A stretch of 64,000 bases of DNA from Dactylosporangium vinaceum (GTDB lineage: Bacteria; Actinomycetota; Actinomycetes; Mycobacteriales; Micromonosporaceae). The notes beneath the pieces were generated by a model that saw only the letters and a program-made list of their open reading frames with translations, did no database searches and was not told where the DNA came from. The stretch spans positions 11,222,001-11,286,000 of the forward strand of contig NZ_CP061913.1 of NCBI RefSeq assembly GCF_019904175.1. The letters run 5' to 3'. Each line of letters starts with the position of its first letter. The first letter of the stretch is position 1. This document shows, in pieces, positions 51,677 to 61,670 of the stretch. A program made the position numbers and the translations under genes.

Positions 51677-53323
51677 TTACTTCAGGCCGTTGCTCACAGC
51701 CGTGATCAGCTCGCCGTTGCTGGTGTCACCGGAGAGCTCCCAGAAGAACGCGCCGCCGAGGCTCTGCTGCTTGGCGTACGTCATCTTGCCGGAGATCGTG
51801 GACGGCGTGTCGTAGCTCCACCAGTTGTTGCCGCACTTGGCGTAGGCGGTGCCGCCGACGGTACCGGTGGCGGGGCAGCTGTTCTTCAGGACCTTGTAGT
51901 CCTCGATGCCGGCCTCGTAGGTGCCGGGAGCGGCGCCGGTGGCCGTGCCGCCGGGGGCGTCCTGCGTCACACCGGTCCAGCCGCGGCCGTAGAAGCCGAC
52001 GCCCAGGAGCAGCTTGCTGGACGGGATGCCCTTGCTCTTGAGCTTCTGGATCGCCGCGTCGGAGCAGAAGCCGGCCGTCGGGATGCCCGAGTAGCAGGTC
52101 AGCGGCGAGTGCGGGGCGGTCGGGCCCTGCGCGTTGAACGCACCGAAGTAGTCGTAGGTCATCGGCATGAACCAGTCGAGGTTCGCGGCCGCACCGGCGT
52201 AGTCGGTCAGGTCGATCTTGCCGCCGTTGCTGCCGTCCGCGGTGATGGCCGAGGTGATGAGCTTCGACGAGCCGAACTTGGCGCGCAGCGCGGCGATCAC
52301 GCTCTTGTAGGCGTTCGGGCCGGAGCCGTCACACTGCAGGCCACAGGCGTTCGGGTACTCCCAGTCGATGTCCATGCCGTCGAAGACACCGGCCCAGCGC
52401 GGGTCGTTGACCAGGCTGTAGCAGGAGTCCGCGAACGCCGTCGGGTTCTGCGCGGCCTGCGTGAAGCCGGCCGACCAGGTCCAGCCGCCGAACGACCAGA
52501 TGACCTTGAGGCCCGGATGCATCGCCTTGAGCTTCTTCAGCTGGTTGAACGAGCCCCGCAGCGGCTGGTCCCAGGTGTCGGCGACGCCGTCAACCGAGTC
52601 GGCCGCGGTGTACGCCTTGTCGTAGTCCGCGTAGCTGTCACCGATCGAGCAGCGCCCGCCGGTCGTGTTGCCGAACGCGTAAAGGATGTGGGTGAGCTTG
52701 GCGGCCGAGCCGCTCGTCTCGATGTTCTTCACCTGGTAGTTGCGCCCGTAGACGCCCCACTCCGCGAAGTAGCCGACGACCTTCTTGCCACCGGTGGCCG
52801 GCGGCGTGCTGGTGGTGGGCGGCGGGGTCGTCGGCGGCTTGGTCGTGCTCGTCGGCGAGGTGGTCACCGGCGGCGTCGTCGGGGGCTTCTGGGTGGTCGG
52901 CGGCGCCGTGGTCGGGGAGCCCCCGCTACAGCTCACGCCGTTGATCGTGCAGTTGGTCGGCGGCTTGGCGCCGGAGCCGTTCATGCCCCAGCTGAAGGTC
53001 GCGCCGGCGGCCAGCGTGTTGGCCCACGACTTGTTCTTGGCGACGTAGTGCTGACCCGTGCGGGTCACGTCGGCGTCCCAGAAACTGGTGATCTGACCGC
53101 CCGCGGGCAGGTCGAACTCGAGCGTCCACCCGTTGACCGTGCTCGAAGTACCATTCGTGATCTTGTAGGTGGCACCCCAGCCCGTGCCCCAGTCCTGGTC
53201 GACCGTGAACGTCGCACTCAGGTTTCCGGCGGCATTGGCGGTGCTCGTGACAATCGGAACGACAGCCCCGGCCACCGCCAGAGCGGCGGCGACGATGAGG
53301 CCGTTGCGGACGGATCGTTTCAT
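51677..53323 (-). CDS. Secreted GH18 chitinase with N-terminal CBM2
   Basis: 548 residues. Sec signal 1-31. CBM2-type binding module about 32-132 with the conserved tryptophans (W45, W49-like, W66, FW82, W100, W112). Thr/Pro linker 134-178. GH18 domain from about 180: KVVGYFAEWGVYGRNY, SFGGWTWSAGF, and the catalytic DxxDxDxE motif FDGMDIDWE with Glu322 as proton donor; then FMPMTYDYFG and GVGFYGRGW. It degrades chitin outside the cell. AGGAG precedes the ATG. The promoter and a perfect 17-bp operator lie directly upstream. Confidence 0.96.
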   Translation of the reverse strand: MKRSVRNGLIVAAALAVAGAVVPIVTSTANAAGNLSATFTVDQDWGTGWGATYKITNGTSSTVNGWTLEFDLPAGGQITSFWDADVTRTGQHYVAKNKSWANTLAAGATFSWGMNGSGAKPPTNCTINGVSCSGGSPTTAPPTTQKPPTTPPVTTSPTSTTKPPTTPPPTTSTPPATGGKKVVGYFAEWGVYGRNYQVKNIETSGSAAKLTHILYAFGNTTGGRCSIGDSYADYDKAYTAADSVDGVADTWDQPLRGSFNQLKKLKAMHPGLKVIWSFGGWTWSAGFTQAAQNPTAFADSCYSLVNDPRWAGVFDGMDIDWEYPNACGLQCDGSGPNAYKSVIAALRAKFGSSKLITSAITADGSNGGKIDLTDYAGAAANLDWFMPMTYDYFGAFNAQGPTAPHSPLTCYSGIPTAGFCSDAAIQKLKSKGIPSSKLLLGVGFYGRGWTGVTQDAPGGTATGAAPGTYEAGIEDYKVLKNSCPATGTVGGTAYAKCGNNWWSYDTPSTISGKMTYAKQQSLGGAFFWELSGDTSNGELITAVSNGLK

Positions 53324-53343
53324 CGCGTCTCCTGGATGGTCTC

Positions 53344-53400
53344 TTAGGAAACTTTCCTAAAAGTTGTGATGACGGTAGTGGCCTGGATCTCACTCGTCAA
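53344..53400 (-). promoter_or_regulatory. Promoter and palindromic operator of the chitinase gene
   Basis: On the minus strand TTGACG (53400-53395), a 17-bp spacer and TACCGT (53377-53372) make a good sigma-A promoter. Just downstream of the expected start of transcription is TTAGGAAACTTTCCTAA (53344-53360), a perfect 17-bp palindrome. Its AGGAAA-N-TTTCCT core resembles operators described for ROK-family regulators of chitosanase genes in streptomycetes (recalled, not checked). I see no DasR-type site. Confidence 0.75.
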
Positions 53401-53437
53401 TAGGAGATCGTCGGGTTGTTTCGATGGCATACCTACT

Positions 53438-54097
53438 GTGACCTGGGCATCCTTAAAGGTGTCTCAACAACCGGTTGTCATTGGCTTTGACCTTGACATG
53501 ACGCTTCTCGACACCCGCCCCGGCATCCACGCAGCGTTTCGAGCGCTCACCGAGCGCACGGGCGTCCACGTCGACGCTGACCTGGCCGTAAGCCGCCTGG
53601 GCCCTCCCCTGCGCCAGGAAATCGCCGAGTGGTTCCCACCCGACCAGGTCGAAGAAGCGGTCCGGATCTATCGGGCGCTCTACCCGGACTACGCCATAAC
53701 TCCTTCAATCCCTTTGCCAGGAGCAAAAGCAGCATTGGCCGCTGTACTGCAAGTGCCTGCGGAAATCGCCATAATCACCTCGAAATTGGGCCGACTGGCC
53801 GAGCTCCATCTGGCCCATTCGGGCATTACGGCCGACCACCTCTACGGCGACGTCTTCCACGCCGGAAAAGCCCAGGTCCTGCGCGACATCGGCGCCGCAC
53901 TGTATGTGGGCGACCACGTGGCCGACATGCAGGCCGGCACCCTGGCCGGCATCCCCGTTGTGGGCGTCACCACAGGCCCCTGCTCGGCCGCCGAACTCCA
54001 GGCCGCCGGCGCCACGGCGGTCTTCGCCGATCTGCGCCCTTTCCCGGCGTTTCTCCAAGGCATGATCTCGGTTGGCCGGGCCGATTCGGGTGACTAG
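53438..54097 (+). CDS. HAD-family phosphatase
   Basis: 219 residues from the GTG at 53438, chosen because a -10-like CATACCT lies directly upstream (leaderless start); GTG at 53459 is also possible. HAD motifs: IGFDLDMTLLDTRPG (nucleophile Asp), IIVTSKL-like TSKLG (motif II Ser), the Lys region HAGKAQVLRD, and YVGDHVADMQAG (motif IV). Similar to phosphoglycolate phosphatase-like enzymes; the substrate is unknown. Confidence 0.88.
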   Translation: MTWASLKVSQQPVVIGFDLDMTLLDTRPGIHAAFRALTERTGVHVDADLAVSRLGPPLRQEIAEWFPPDQVEEAVRIYRALYPDYAITPSIPLPGAKAALAAVLQVPAEIAIITSKLGRLAELHLAHSGITADHLYGDVFHAGKAQVLRDIGAALYVGDHVADMQAGTLAGIPVVGVTTGPCSAAELQAAGATAVFADLRPFPAFLQGMISVGRADSGD

Positions 54098-54175
54098 ATT
54101 TGGTGTGCAATCCCGGGTGCGCGCACGATCGCCGCAAGCCGGGGGGACGGGTCCGACACTGGGGAGCAGGGCAGC

Positions 54176-54574
54176 GTGCCGACGGGTCGAGTGAAGTGGT
54201 ACGACCAGGAGAAGGGTTTCGGGTTCCTCACCAGCGACGACGGGGGAGACGTCTTCGTACACAAGGCGGCCCTGCCGTCGAACGTGGGTGAGCTGAAGAC
54301 CGGCCAGCGGGTGGAGTTCGGGGTGGTGGAGAGCCGCAAGGGCAGCCAGGCCCTCCAGGTCAAACTCCTGGAAGCCCCGCCATCGGTCGTCGAGGCCCGA
54401 GCCGTAGCCAGCCGCCGCCCGCCGGAAGAGCTGCACGGCCTGATCGAAGACATGATCAAAGTCCTGGAGGCCAAGGTCCAGCCCGACCTCCAACGCGGCC
54501 GCTTCCCGGACCGCAAGACCGCCCGAACCGTAGCCGAGGCCGTCCACCTGGTCGCTCGGGAGCTCGAGGTCTGA
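54176..54574 (+). CDS. Cold-shock-domain RNA-binding protein with C-terminal extension
   Basis: 132 residues, GTG start. Residues 1-65 are a cold-shock domain: TGRVKWYDQEKGFGFLTSDD contains RNP1 (KGFGFL) and DVFVHKAAL contains RNP2 (VFVH). The C-terminal ~65 residues form helices (PPEELHGLIEDMIKVLEAKV) found in the longer actinobacterial CspA paralogues. It binds single-stranded nucleic acid. A hairpin terminator follows immediately, then the third repeat island. Confidence 0.93.
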   Translation: MPTGRVKWYDQEKGFGFLTSDDGGDVFVHKAALPSNVGELKTGQRVEFGVVESRKGSQALQVKLLEAPPSVVEARAVASRRPPEELHGLIEDMIKVLEAKVQPDLQRGRFPDRKTARTVAEAVHLVARELEV

Positions 54575-54577
54575 TCG

Positions 54578-54726
54578 CCTCGTGGAGGAAGGCTTCGCCT
54601 CCACCGAGGTTTCCGCACAATCGACGCCGACGGAGACCGGCCACCCGGCCAGTTTTCACCGCGCACCGGCGAAACCTCTATGCCGTCGAAGGGCAGGCAC
54701 GCTGGGAGACCAGCCGGCCTGCCCTT
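54578..54726 (+). terminator. Two successive hairpins after the cold-shock gene
   Basis: First, CCTCGTGGAGG (54578-54588) pairs with CCTCCACCGAGG (54598-54609) with one bulge. Second, AAGGGCAGGC (54689-54698) pairs perfectly with GCCTGCCCTT (54717-54726), followed by T. The second is the better terminator. Confidence 0.6.
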
Positions 54727-54829
54727 TGCCGTACGGTGCCATCCCCCAGGGCCGCAATCCCCTGACTGCCGCCAAAGCCAGCCACGAGCGCCGCCCACCC
54801 CGGACGCACAACGGGGCAACACGAGCATG

Positions 54830-56330
54830 GGCGCATTCACGGGGCACGGCGCACACGGGACGCCCGGACGCCCGGACGCGAGCACAGGACCGCAGACCCG
54901 CGGACGCGGACACAGGACCCGGGCACGAGACGCGGGCAGAGGACGCGGGCACGAGACGCGGGCAGAGGACGCGGGCACGGTCGTTGTTGGGGAATGCGCA
55001 CGCGCAGAGCACAAGCCAGAATCGACGCGCGGACACGAGCCGCGGCCGGCACGGGCACGGGCACGGACGCGGACGCGGACGACAGGCACGGCGCGACGCA
55101 GGGCACGGATGCGGGGCGCACGGACGCAAGGCATGGACACGAGCGCTGAGCGCGGCACCGGCACTGGGCGCGGCACGTGCACGGACGCGGACGCGCGGAC
55201 GCGGCACGCGCGGACGCGGCACGCGCGGACGCGGCACGCGGGCGGTGGGCGCCGCACAAGCACGGACGCGGACGACGGGCGCGGCATGGACTTGGCACGT
55301 GGCACGGTGGACGCGGCACGGGCACGGCTCGGAGGCCGGGCACGGACGCGGCGCAAACGCGGACACGGAATCGGCGCGGACGCGGGCGCTCTGCGCGGCG
55401 CGAGCGCAGAGGCAGCACGACACTGGCACGGACGGGGACGCGCGCGGACGCCGGGCGCGGATGCAGCACGACACTGGCACGGGCGCGCGGACGCGGGGCG
55501 CGCGGAGGCCGAGCGCCGGGCCTTGGACGCGAGACGCGCGGACGCGAGACGCGCGGACGCGAGACGCGCGGACGCGAGACGCGCGGACGCGAGACGCGCG
55601 GACGCGAGACGCGCGGACGCGAGACGCGCGGACGCGAGACGCGCGGACGCGAGACGCGCGGACGCGAGACGCGCGGACGCGAGACGCGCGGACGCGAGAC
55701 GCGCGGACGCGAGACGCGCGGACGCGAGACGCGCGGACGCGAGACGCGCGGACGCGAGACGCGCGGACGCGAGACGCGCGGACGCGAGACGCGCGGACGC
55801 GAGACGCGCGGACGCGAGACGCGCGGACGCGAGACGCACGGGCGCGAGACGCACGGGCGCGAGACGCGCAGACGGGGAACGCGCAGACGCGGGCGCCGTG
55901 CCTTGGACACGAACGCCGGGTGCGGGGTGCGACATGGGCGCCGGGCGGGCAGAAGCGCGCACTCGGGCCGCGAACTGCGTGCTACCGCGGTCGCGAGCCA
56001 GCGCACGGCGCTCGACGCAGGCACCGCGCGCGGACGCGAGGCGCACGGCGCACAAACCCGAGACGGAAGACGCACGGGCGCGAGACGCGCGGACGCGAGA
56101 TGCACGGACGCGAGATGCACGGACGCGAGACGCACCGACACGCGGGCGCGGACGCGAGACGCACGGACACGAGACGCGGGCATGGGCCGGGGCCGCGAGG
56201 CGCGCGGACTCGAGACGCGCGGAGGCAGACGCGGAGGCACGGGCAGGGGCGAGGCATGGACGTGAGCGCAAAACGCAGACCAGCATCGGCGCAGAGCACG
56301 AGCAGGGCCGCGAGACACGGACCTGCGGGC
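54830..56330. repeat. Large repeat island between csp and asd
   Basis: About 1.5 kb of GC-rich repeats dominated by GCGGACGCG/GAGACGCG words. Outside the perfect array it holds degenerate copies: a 26-bp unit (GGGCACGAGACGCGGGCAGA...) twice near 54918-54970, a 15-bp unit GCGGCACGCGCGGAC near 55201-55245, and GCAGCACGACACTGGCACGG at 55412 and again at 55463. The + strand is very poor in T. All six frames are largely open, with low-complexity translations; no ribosome site or family supports a gene. Confidence 0.85.
55526..55836. repeat. Perfect 15-bp tandem array, about 21 copies
   Basis: The unit GACGCGAGACGCGCG repeats without a single change from 55526 to 55836 (20.7 copies) and then decays into GACGCACGGGCGCGA variants. 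From 55525 to 55898 the + strand contains no T at all. Not a CRISPR: there are no spacers. Confidence 0.97.
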
Positions 56331-56412
56331 AGAAGGTGACGGAAGTGGGTGGTTGCTCGGCGGTGTGAGGGTTGTCCGGACGTGGTGTGGGCGGGGGGCA
56401 GCAGGTCAGGGC

Positions 56413-57492
56413 CTAGCTGGCGGTTCGGAGTTCCTTCGAGAGCAGCTCCGCGATCTGGGCGGTGTTCAAAGCCGCCCCCTTGCGCAGGTTGTCGCCCGTC
56501 ACGAAGAAGTCCAGCGCCCGCGGGTCGTCCACCGAGCGGCGGATGCGGCCAACCCAGGACGGGTCGGTGCCCACGGCGTCGATGGGCATCGGGAACTCGC
56601 CGGCGGCTGGGTCGTCGACCAGGATGACGCCTGGGGCGTGGCGTAGGACCTCGCGGGCGCCCTCGGCGTCGACTTCGATGCCGAAGACGGCGTGTACGGC
56701 GACCGAGTGGCCGGTTACGACAGGTACGCGGACGCAGGTGGCGGAGACTTTCAGGTCCGGCAGGCCCAGGATCTTGCGGGACTCGTTGCGGAGTTTGAGC
56801 TCCTCCGAGGACCAGCCGGCCTCGCGCAGGGAGCCGGCCCACGGTACGACGTTCAGCGCCAGCGGGGCCGGGAACGGGCCCAGGTCGTCGCCGACGGCTC
56901 GGCGGACGTTGCCTGAGCGCGAGCCCAGGGTGCGGTCGCCGCTGACTCGGGAAAGCTGGTCGAGCAGCGTGTCGACGCCGTCCTGGCCGGCGCCGGAGAC
57001 GGCCTGGTAGGAGGCCAGGACCAGCTCCTTGAGGCCGTACTCCCGGTGCAGCGGAGCCAGCGCGACGATCATCGTGAGCGTGGTGCAGTTCGGGTTGGCG
57101 ATGATGCCCTTGGGGCGGTTGCGCACCTGCTCGGGGTTGATCTCGGGCACGACCAGCGGCACGTCGGGGTCCATGCGGAAGGCGGCCGAGTTGTCGACGG
57201 CGATGGCGCCGCGCCCGACGGCGATCGGGGCCCACTCCGCGGAGACGTCGTCGGGCACGTCGAACATGGCGACGTCGATCCCGTCGAACGCCTCGGGCGT
57301 GAGCTCGTGGACGGGCAGTTCCTCGCCGCGGACGGTGAGCCTCCGGCCGGCCGAGCGCTTGGACGCCACGAGCCGGATCTCGCCCCACACGTTCTTGCGC
57401 GACGACAGCAGCTCGCACATCACGGAGCCGACGGCTCCGGTGGCCCCGACAACGGCAAGGCTCGGCAGACCGTCGACACCCTGAAGGTCCAT
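56413..57492 (-). CDS. asd: Aspartate-semialdehyde dehydrogenase
   Basis: 359 residues. NADP-binding N terminus LAVVGATGAVGSVMCELL, catalytic Cys136 in IIANPNCTTLTM, and SYQAVSGAGQDGVDTL. It reduces aspartyl phosphate to the semialdehyde, the branch point to Lys/DAP, Met, Thr and Ile. The gene lies 12 bp downstream of lysC in one operon. The repeat island begins about 80 bp after its stop. Confidence 0.96.
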   Translation of the reverse strand: MDLQGVDGLPSLAVVGATGAVGSVMCELLSSRKNVWGEIRLVASKRSAGRRLTVRGEELPVHELTPEAFDGIDVAMFDVPDDVSAEWAPIAVGRGAIAVDNSAAFRMDPDVPLVVPEINPEQVRNRPKGIIANPNCTTLTMIVALAPLHREYGLKELVLASYQAVSGAGQDGVDTLLDQLSRVSGDRTLGSRSGNVRRAVGDDLGPFPAPLALNVVPWAGSLREAGWSSEELKLRNESRKILGLPDLKVSATCVRVPVVTGHSVAVHAVFGIEVDAEGAREVLRHAPGVILVDDPAAGEFPMPIDAVGTDPSWVGRIRRSVDDPRALDFFVTGDNLRKGAALNTAQIAELLSKELRTAS

Positions 57493-57504
57493 AAGGGGAC
57501 GAAC

Positions 57505-58770
<1,266 letters not shown>

Positions 58771-58896
58771 GCCGCCGCACTCCTAACCGAGGTCGTCACC
58801 GCTCACCAGGTCAACGCAGCCGAGCGTACCGGGGTTGGAAACCACTCGGGAGTGGCGTTCCACGATCCGGCGGCCCGGCCGGGCGAGAATACGCGG

Positions 58897-59691
58897 GTGC
58901 GGGAGCGTCGGGTCGGCCATCATGTGATCACTGTGACCACCGGCACGGCCCTGTCCGTGCTGACTGTGCTGCTCCTGGCCGGGTGCGGCTCCGGCGGCAC
59001 CCCCGATCCGGGCCCGACGACACCCGACGGCACGCCGGTGGCGGCCCAGCCCGACCCGCGGGGACTGCTCGCGGCGCGGGTGGCGGTGGCCAAGGACCAG
59101 CGGTACGTGGCCGCGTACACGCTCACCGTCCCCGGGAAGGGGCCCCGCTCGGTCCTGGTGTCAATCGCGACCGACCGGACCTGGCGGGTCGACATCCAGG
59201 GTGGTGCCCTCGGGGGTACCGCCGACGTCGCCATCGCCGGCCGCCCGGAGGGCGTGTACCAGTGTCCGATCAACCCGGCCTCGAGCTGCGTGAAGGTCGC
59301 CGCGGCCGGGAAGAAGCTGCCGCCGGCTATCGATCCGCGCGTGCAGTACGTCTTCGTGGGCTGGCTCGACGTACTCCTGGACCGGCAGATTCCGCTGACC
59401 GTCAACCCGGCCGAGCCGCTGGCCGGCACCTCGGCGCCCTGCTTCGCGGTCGAGCCGGGCGTCACCGCGATCGCCCCGCCGATCGACCCCGGCACCTTCT
59501 GCTACAACGACAACGGCATCCTCACCGCGGCCAAGCTGCCTCTCGGGCAGCTCATGCTCACCGGCGAAGTGGTGGCCGCCCCGTCGACGATCTCCCTGCC
59601 GGGACCCGTGGCCGACGATGCGCCGCTGGGGACCGCGACCCCGCCTCCATCGCCGCCGAGCGCCTCGGTGTCGGCGTCCGCTCCCCGTTAG
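58897..59691 (+). CDS. Putative lipoprotein
   Basis: 264 residues from the GTG at 58897, which gives a basic RERRVGHH followed by TALSVLTVLLLAGC, a lipoprotein signal; shorter GTG starts at 58924 or 58933 would lose the basic part. The mature protein has a beta-rich core (YVAAYTLTVPGKGPRSVLV) and four further cysteines (CPINPASSC, CFAVEPG, FCYNDNG) that could form two disulphides, ending in a Pro/Ser tail. Family unknown. It is divergent from lysC and precedes the leuA leader. Confidence 0.75.
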   Translation: MRERRVGHHVITVTTGTALSVLTVLLLAGCGSGGTPDPGPTTPDGTPVAAQPDPRGLLAARVAVAKDQRYVAAYTLTVPGKGPRSVLVSIATDRTWRVDIQGGALGGTADVAIAGRPEGVYQCPINPASSCVKVAAAGKKLPPAIDPRVQYVFVGWLDVLLDRQIPLTVNPAEPLAGTSAPCFAVEPGVTAIAPPIDPGTFCYNDNGILTAAKLPLGQLMLTGEVVAAPSTISLPGPVADDAPLGTATPPPSPPSASVSASAPR

Positions 59692-59735
59692 GTCTCAAAG
59701 ACCGAGACCCGATTTGGCGGTACTCGCTGAAGGCG

Positions 59736-59859
59736 TACTGTGACTCTTGACATGTGGCAGACGCTTCTTCTTCGTCGCCGCGACGAGGCCCATCAGGCCG
59801 GCACCTCGTCGCGGGGATGATGCGCGTCTGCGCTCCTGCCGGTCTGCCTTGACCAGACC
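59736..59859 (+). promoter_or_regulatory. leuA promoter and leader attenuator
   Basis: TTGGCG (59714-59719), a 16-bp gap and TACTGT (59736-59741) are a likely promoter. Within the leader: a perfect 11-bp hairpin CCGCGACGAGG/CCTCGTCGCGG (59778-59788/59804-59814); CAGACGC (59758-59764) pairing with GCGTCTG (59824-59830); and GGTCTG (59841-59846) pairing with CAGACC (59854-59859). GTCTG at 59826 and at 59842 compete for the two CAGAC elements, so alternative folds are mutually exclusive. Confidence 0.75.
59752..59820 (+). CDS. leuA leader peptide with three rare Leu codons
   Basis: ATG at 59752, 22 codons, TGA at 59818. The peptide begins MWQTLLLRRR; the three leucines are all CTT, a rare codon in this genome. 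The base of the leader hairpin (CAGACGC) overlaps the codons just before them. Ribosome stalling at the CTT run when Leu-tRNA is low would change the fold. Leader-peptide attenuation of leuA has been predicted in other actinobacteria. Confidence 0.8.
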   Translation: MWQTLLLRRRDEAHQAGTSSRG

Positions 59860-59900
59860 TTCCGCGCGTTCGAGCGCGACAACCCAGGAGCCGCGAGAGC

Positions 59901-61607
59901 ATGTCCGAGATCGCCCGCCAGACCGCCAGCCGCATGCCCATTCACCGCTACCGGCCTTTCTCTGAACAGTTCCCGATCCCGCTGACCGACAGGCAATGGC
60001 CGGGTCAAGAGGTCACTGTCGCGCCCCGCTGGTGTGCGGTGGACCTGCGCGACGGCAACCAGGCCCTGATCGACCCGATGTCGGTCGAGCGCAAGCGGCG
60101 GATGTTCAACCTGCTGGTCCGCATGGGCTACAAGGAGATCGAGGTCGGCTTCCCGTCCGCCTCGCAGACCGACTTCGACTTCGTACGCGCCCTCATCGAG
60201 CAGGACATGATCCCCGAGGACGTCACGATCCAGGTTCTGACCCAGTGCCGGGACACCCTGATCGAGCGGACGTTCCAGTCGCTGATCGGCGCCCGCCGGG
60301 CCATCGTGCACTTCTACAACTCGACGTCGACGCTGCAGCGGCGCGTGGTGTTCGGGCTGGACAAGGCCGGGATCACCGACATCGCGACCTCGGCCGCGCG
60401 GCTGTGCCAGAAGTACGCCGAGGCGATCACTCCGGACACCGAGATCTTCTACGAGTACTCCCCCGAGTCCTACACCGGCACGGAGCTGGACTACGCGCTG
60501 GAGGTGTGCAGCGCCGTCATCGAGGTCATGCAGCCGACGGCCGACCGGCCGCTGATCGTCAACCTGCCGGCGACGGTGGAGATGGCCAGCCCCAACGTGT
60601 ACGCCGACTCCATCGAGTGGATGTCGCGCAACCTGCCCCGGCGCGAGGCGGTCGTGCTGTCGCTGCATCCGCACAACGACCGCGGCACCGCCGTGGCCGC
60701 CGCCGAGCTGGGGCTCCTGGCCGGCGCCGACCGGGTCGAGGGCTGCCTGTTCGGCAACGGCGAGCGCACCGGCAACGTCGACCTGGTGACCCTGGGCCTG
60801 AACCTGTTCTCGCAGGGCATCGACCCTCAGATCGACTTCTCCGACATCGACGAGATCAAGCGCACCGTCGAGTACTGCAACCAGCTGCCGGTTCACGAGC
60901 GCCACCCGTACGCCGGTGACCTGGTCTACACCGCGTTCTCGGGCTCGCACCAGGATGCGATCAAGAAGGGCTTCGAGGCCCTGAACCGCGACGCGGCCGC
61001 CGCCGGGGTCGACGTCGACCAGTTCACGTGGGGCGTGCCCTACCTGCCGGTCGACCCGAAGGACCTGGGCCGCTCCTACGAGGCCGTGATCAGGGTCAAC
61101 TCGCAGTCCGGCAAGGGCGGCGTGGCGTACGTGATGAAGTCCGAGCACCACCTGGACCTCCCGCGCCGGCTGCAGATCGAGTTCTCCGGCGTCGTGCAGC
61201 GGCACACCGACGACGAGGGCGGCGAGGTCAGCCCGCAGCAGATGTGGCAGTTCTTCTCCGGCGAGTACTTCTCCGACCGCCGCTTCACCCTGACCTCCTA
61301 CGAGGCCAACACCGCCGACGGCAAGGTCTCGCTGGCCGCGGAGATCACTGTGGACGGCGAGGCGCGCAGCGTGGCCGCGACCGGTAACGGCCCGATCGAC
61401 GCGTTCGTGCACGCGCTGGGCGACGTCGGCGTGGACGTGCGGGTGCTGGACTACGCCGAGCACGCGCTCACCTCGGGTGAGGGTGCGCAGGCCGCCGCGT
61501 ATGTCGAGTGCTCCGTCGACGGGGAGACGTTCTGGGGTGTCGGCGTCGACGCGAACATCGTGACCGCGTCGCTGCGCGCCGTCCTGAGCGCGGCCAACCG
61601 CGGTTAG
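59901..61607 (+). CDS. leuA: 2-isopropylmalate synthase
   Basis: 568 residues, the long actinobacterial form. Catalytic TIM barrel with CAVDLRDGNQALIDPM (metal-site Asp), EVGFPSASQTDFDFVR, SLHPHNDRGTAVAAAEL (His-x-His metal site) and LFGNGERTGNVDL; the C-terminal domain (about 440-568) is the leucine-binding regulatory domain. It condenses acetyl-CoA with 2-oxoisovalerate, the first committed step to leucine. It is controlled by the leader described upstream and ends in a strong terminator. Confidence 0.97.
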   Translation: MSEIARQTASRMPIHRYRPFSEQFPIPLTDRQWPGQEVTVAPRWCAVDLRDGNQALIDPMSVERKRRMFNLLVRMGYKEIEVGFPSASQTDFDFVRALIEQDMIPEDVTIQVLTQCRDTLIERTFQSLIGARRAIVHFYNSTSTLQRRVVFGLDKAGITDIATSAARLCQKYAEAITPDTEIFYEYSPESYTGTELDYALEVCSAVIEVMQPTADRPLIVNLPATVEMASPNVYADSIEWMSRNLPRREAVVLSLHPHNDRGTAVAAAELGLLAGADRVEGCLFGNGERTGNVDLVTLGLNLFSQGIDPQIDFSDIDEIKRTVEYCNQLPVHERHPYAGDLVYTAFSGSHQDAIKKGFEALNRDAAAAGVDVDQFTWGVPYLPVDPKDLGRSYEAVIRVNSQSGKGGVAYVMKSEHHLDLPRRLQIEFSGVVQRHTDDEGGEVSPQQMWQFFSGEYFSDRRFTLTSYEANTADGKVSLAAEITVDGEARSVAATGNGPIDAFVHALGDVGVDVRVLDYAEHALTSGEGAQAAAYVECSVDGETFWGVGVDANIVTASLRAVLSAANRG

Positions 61608-61616
61608 TCGGCAATC

Positions 61617-61650
61617 GGACCCGCCCGTGGTGATCGACACGGGCGGGTCC
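61617..61650 (+). terminator. Terminator of leuA
   Basis: GGACCCGCCCGTG (61617-61629) and CACGGGCGGGTCC (61638-61650): perfect 13-bp stem, 8-base loop, 10 bases after the leuA stop. Confidence 0.85.
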
Positions 61651-61670
61651 TCCAACACTTGTTCGCATCG

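Noticed and set aside
55526..55836. CRISPR array
   Set aside because: Repeats are contiguous with no spacers, and no cas genes are present.
54094..56368. Very long open frames (up to 730 codons) on both strands across the third repeat island
   Set aside because: The region lacks stop codons because of its base composition; all frames are open, translations are simple repeats (such as ARRAD or SARLA), and none has a ribosome site or homology.
59692..59900. T-box riboswitch upstream of leuA
   Set aside because: No T-box sequence or specifier stem is visible; the leader peptide with Leu codons explains the region better.
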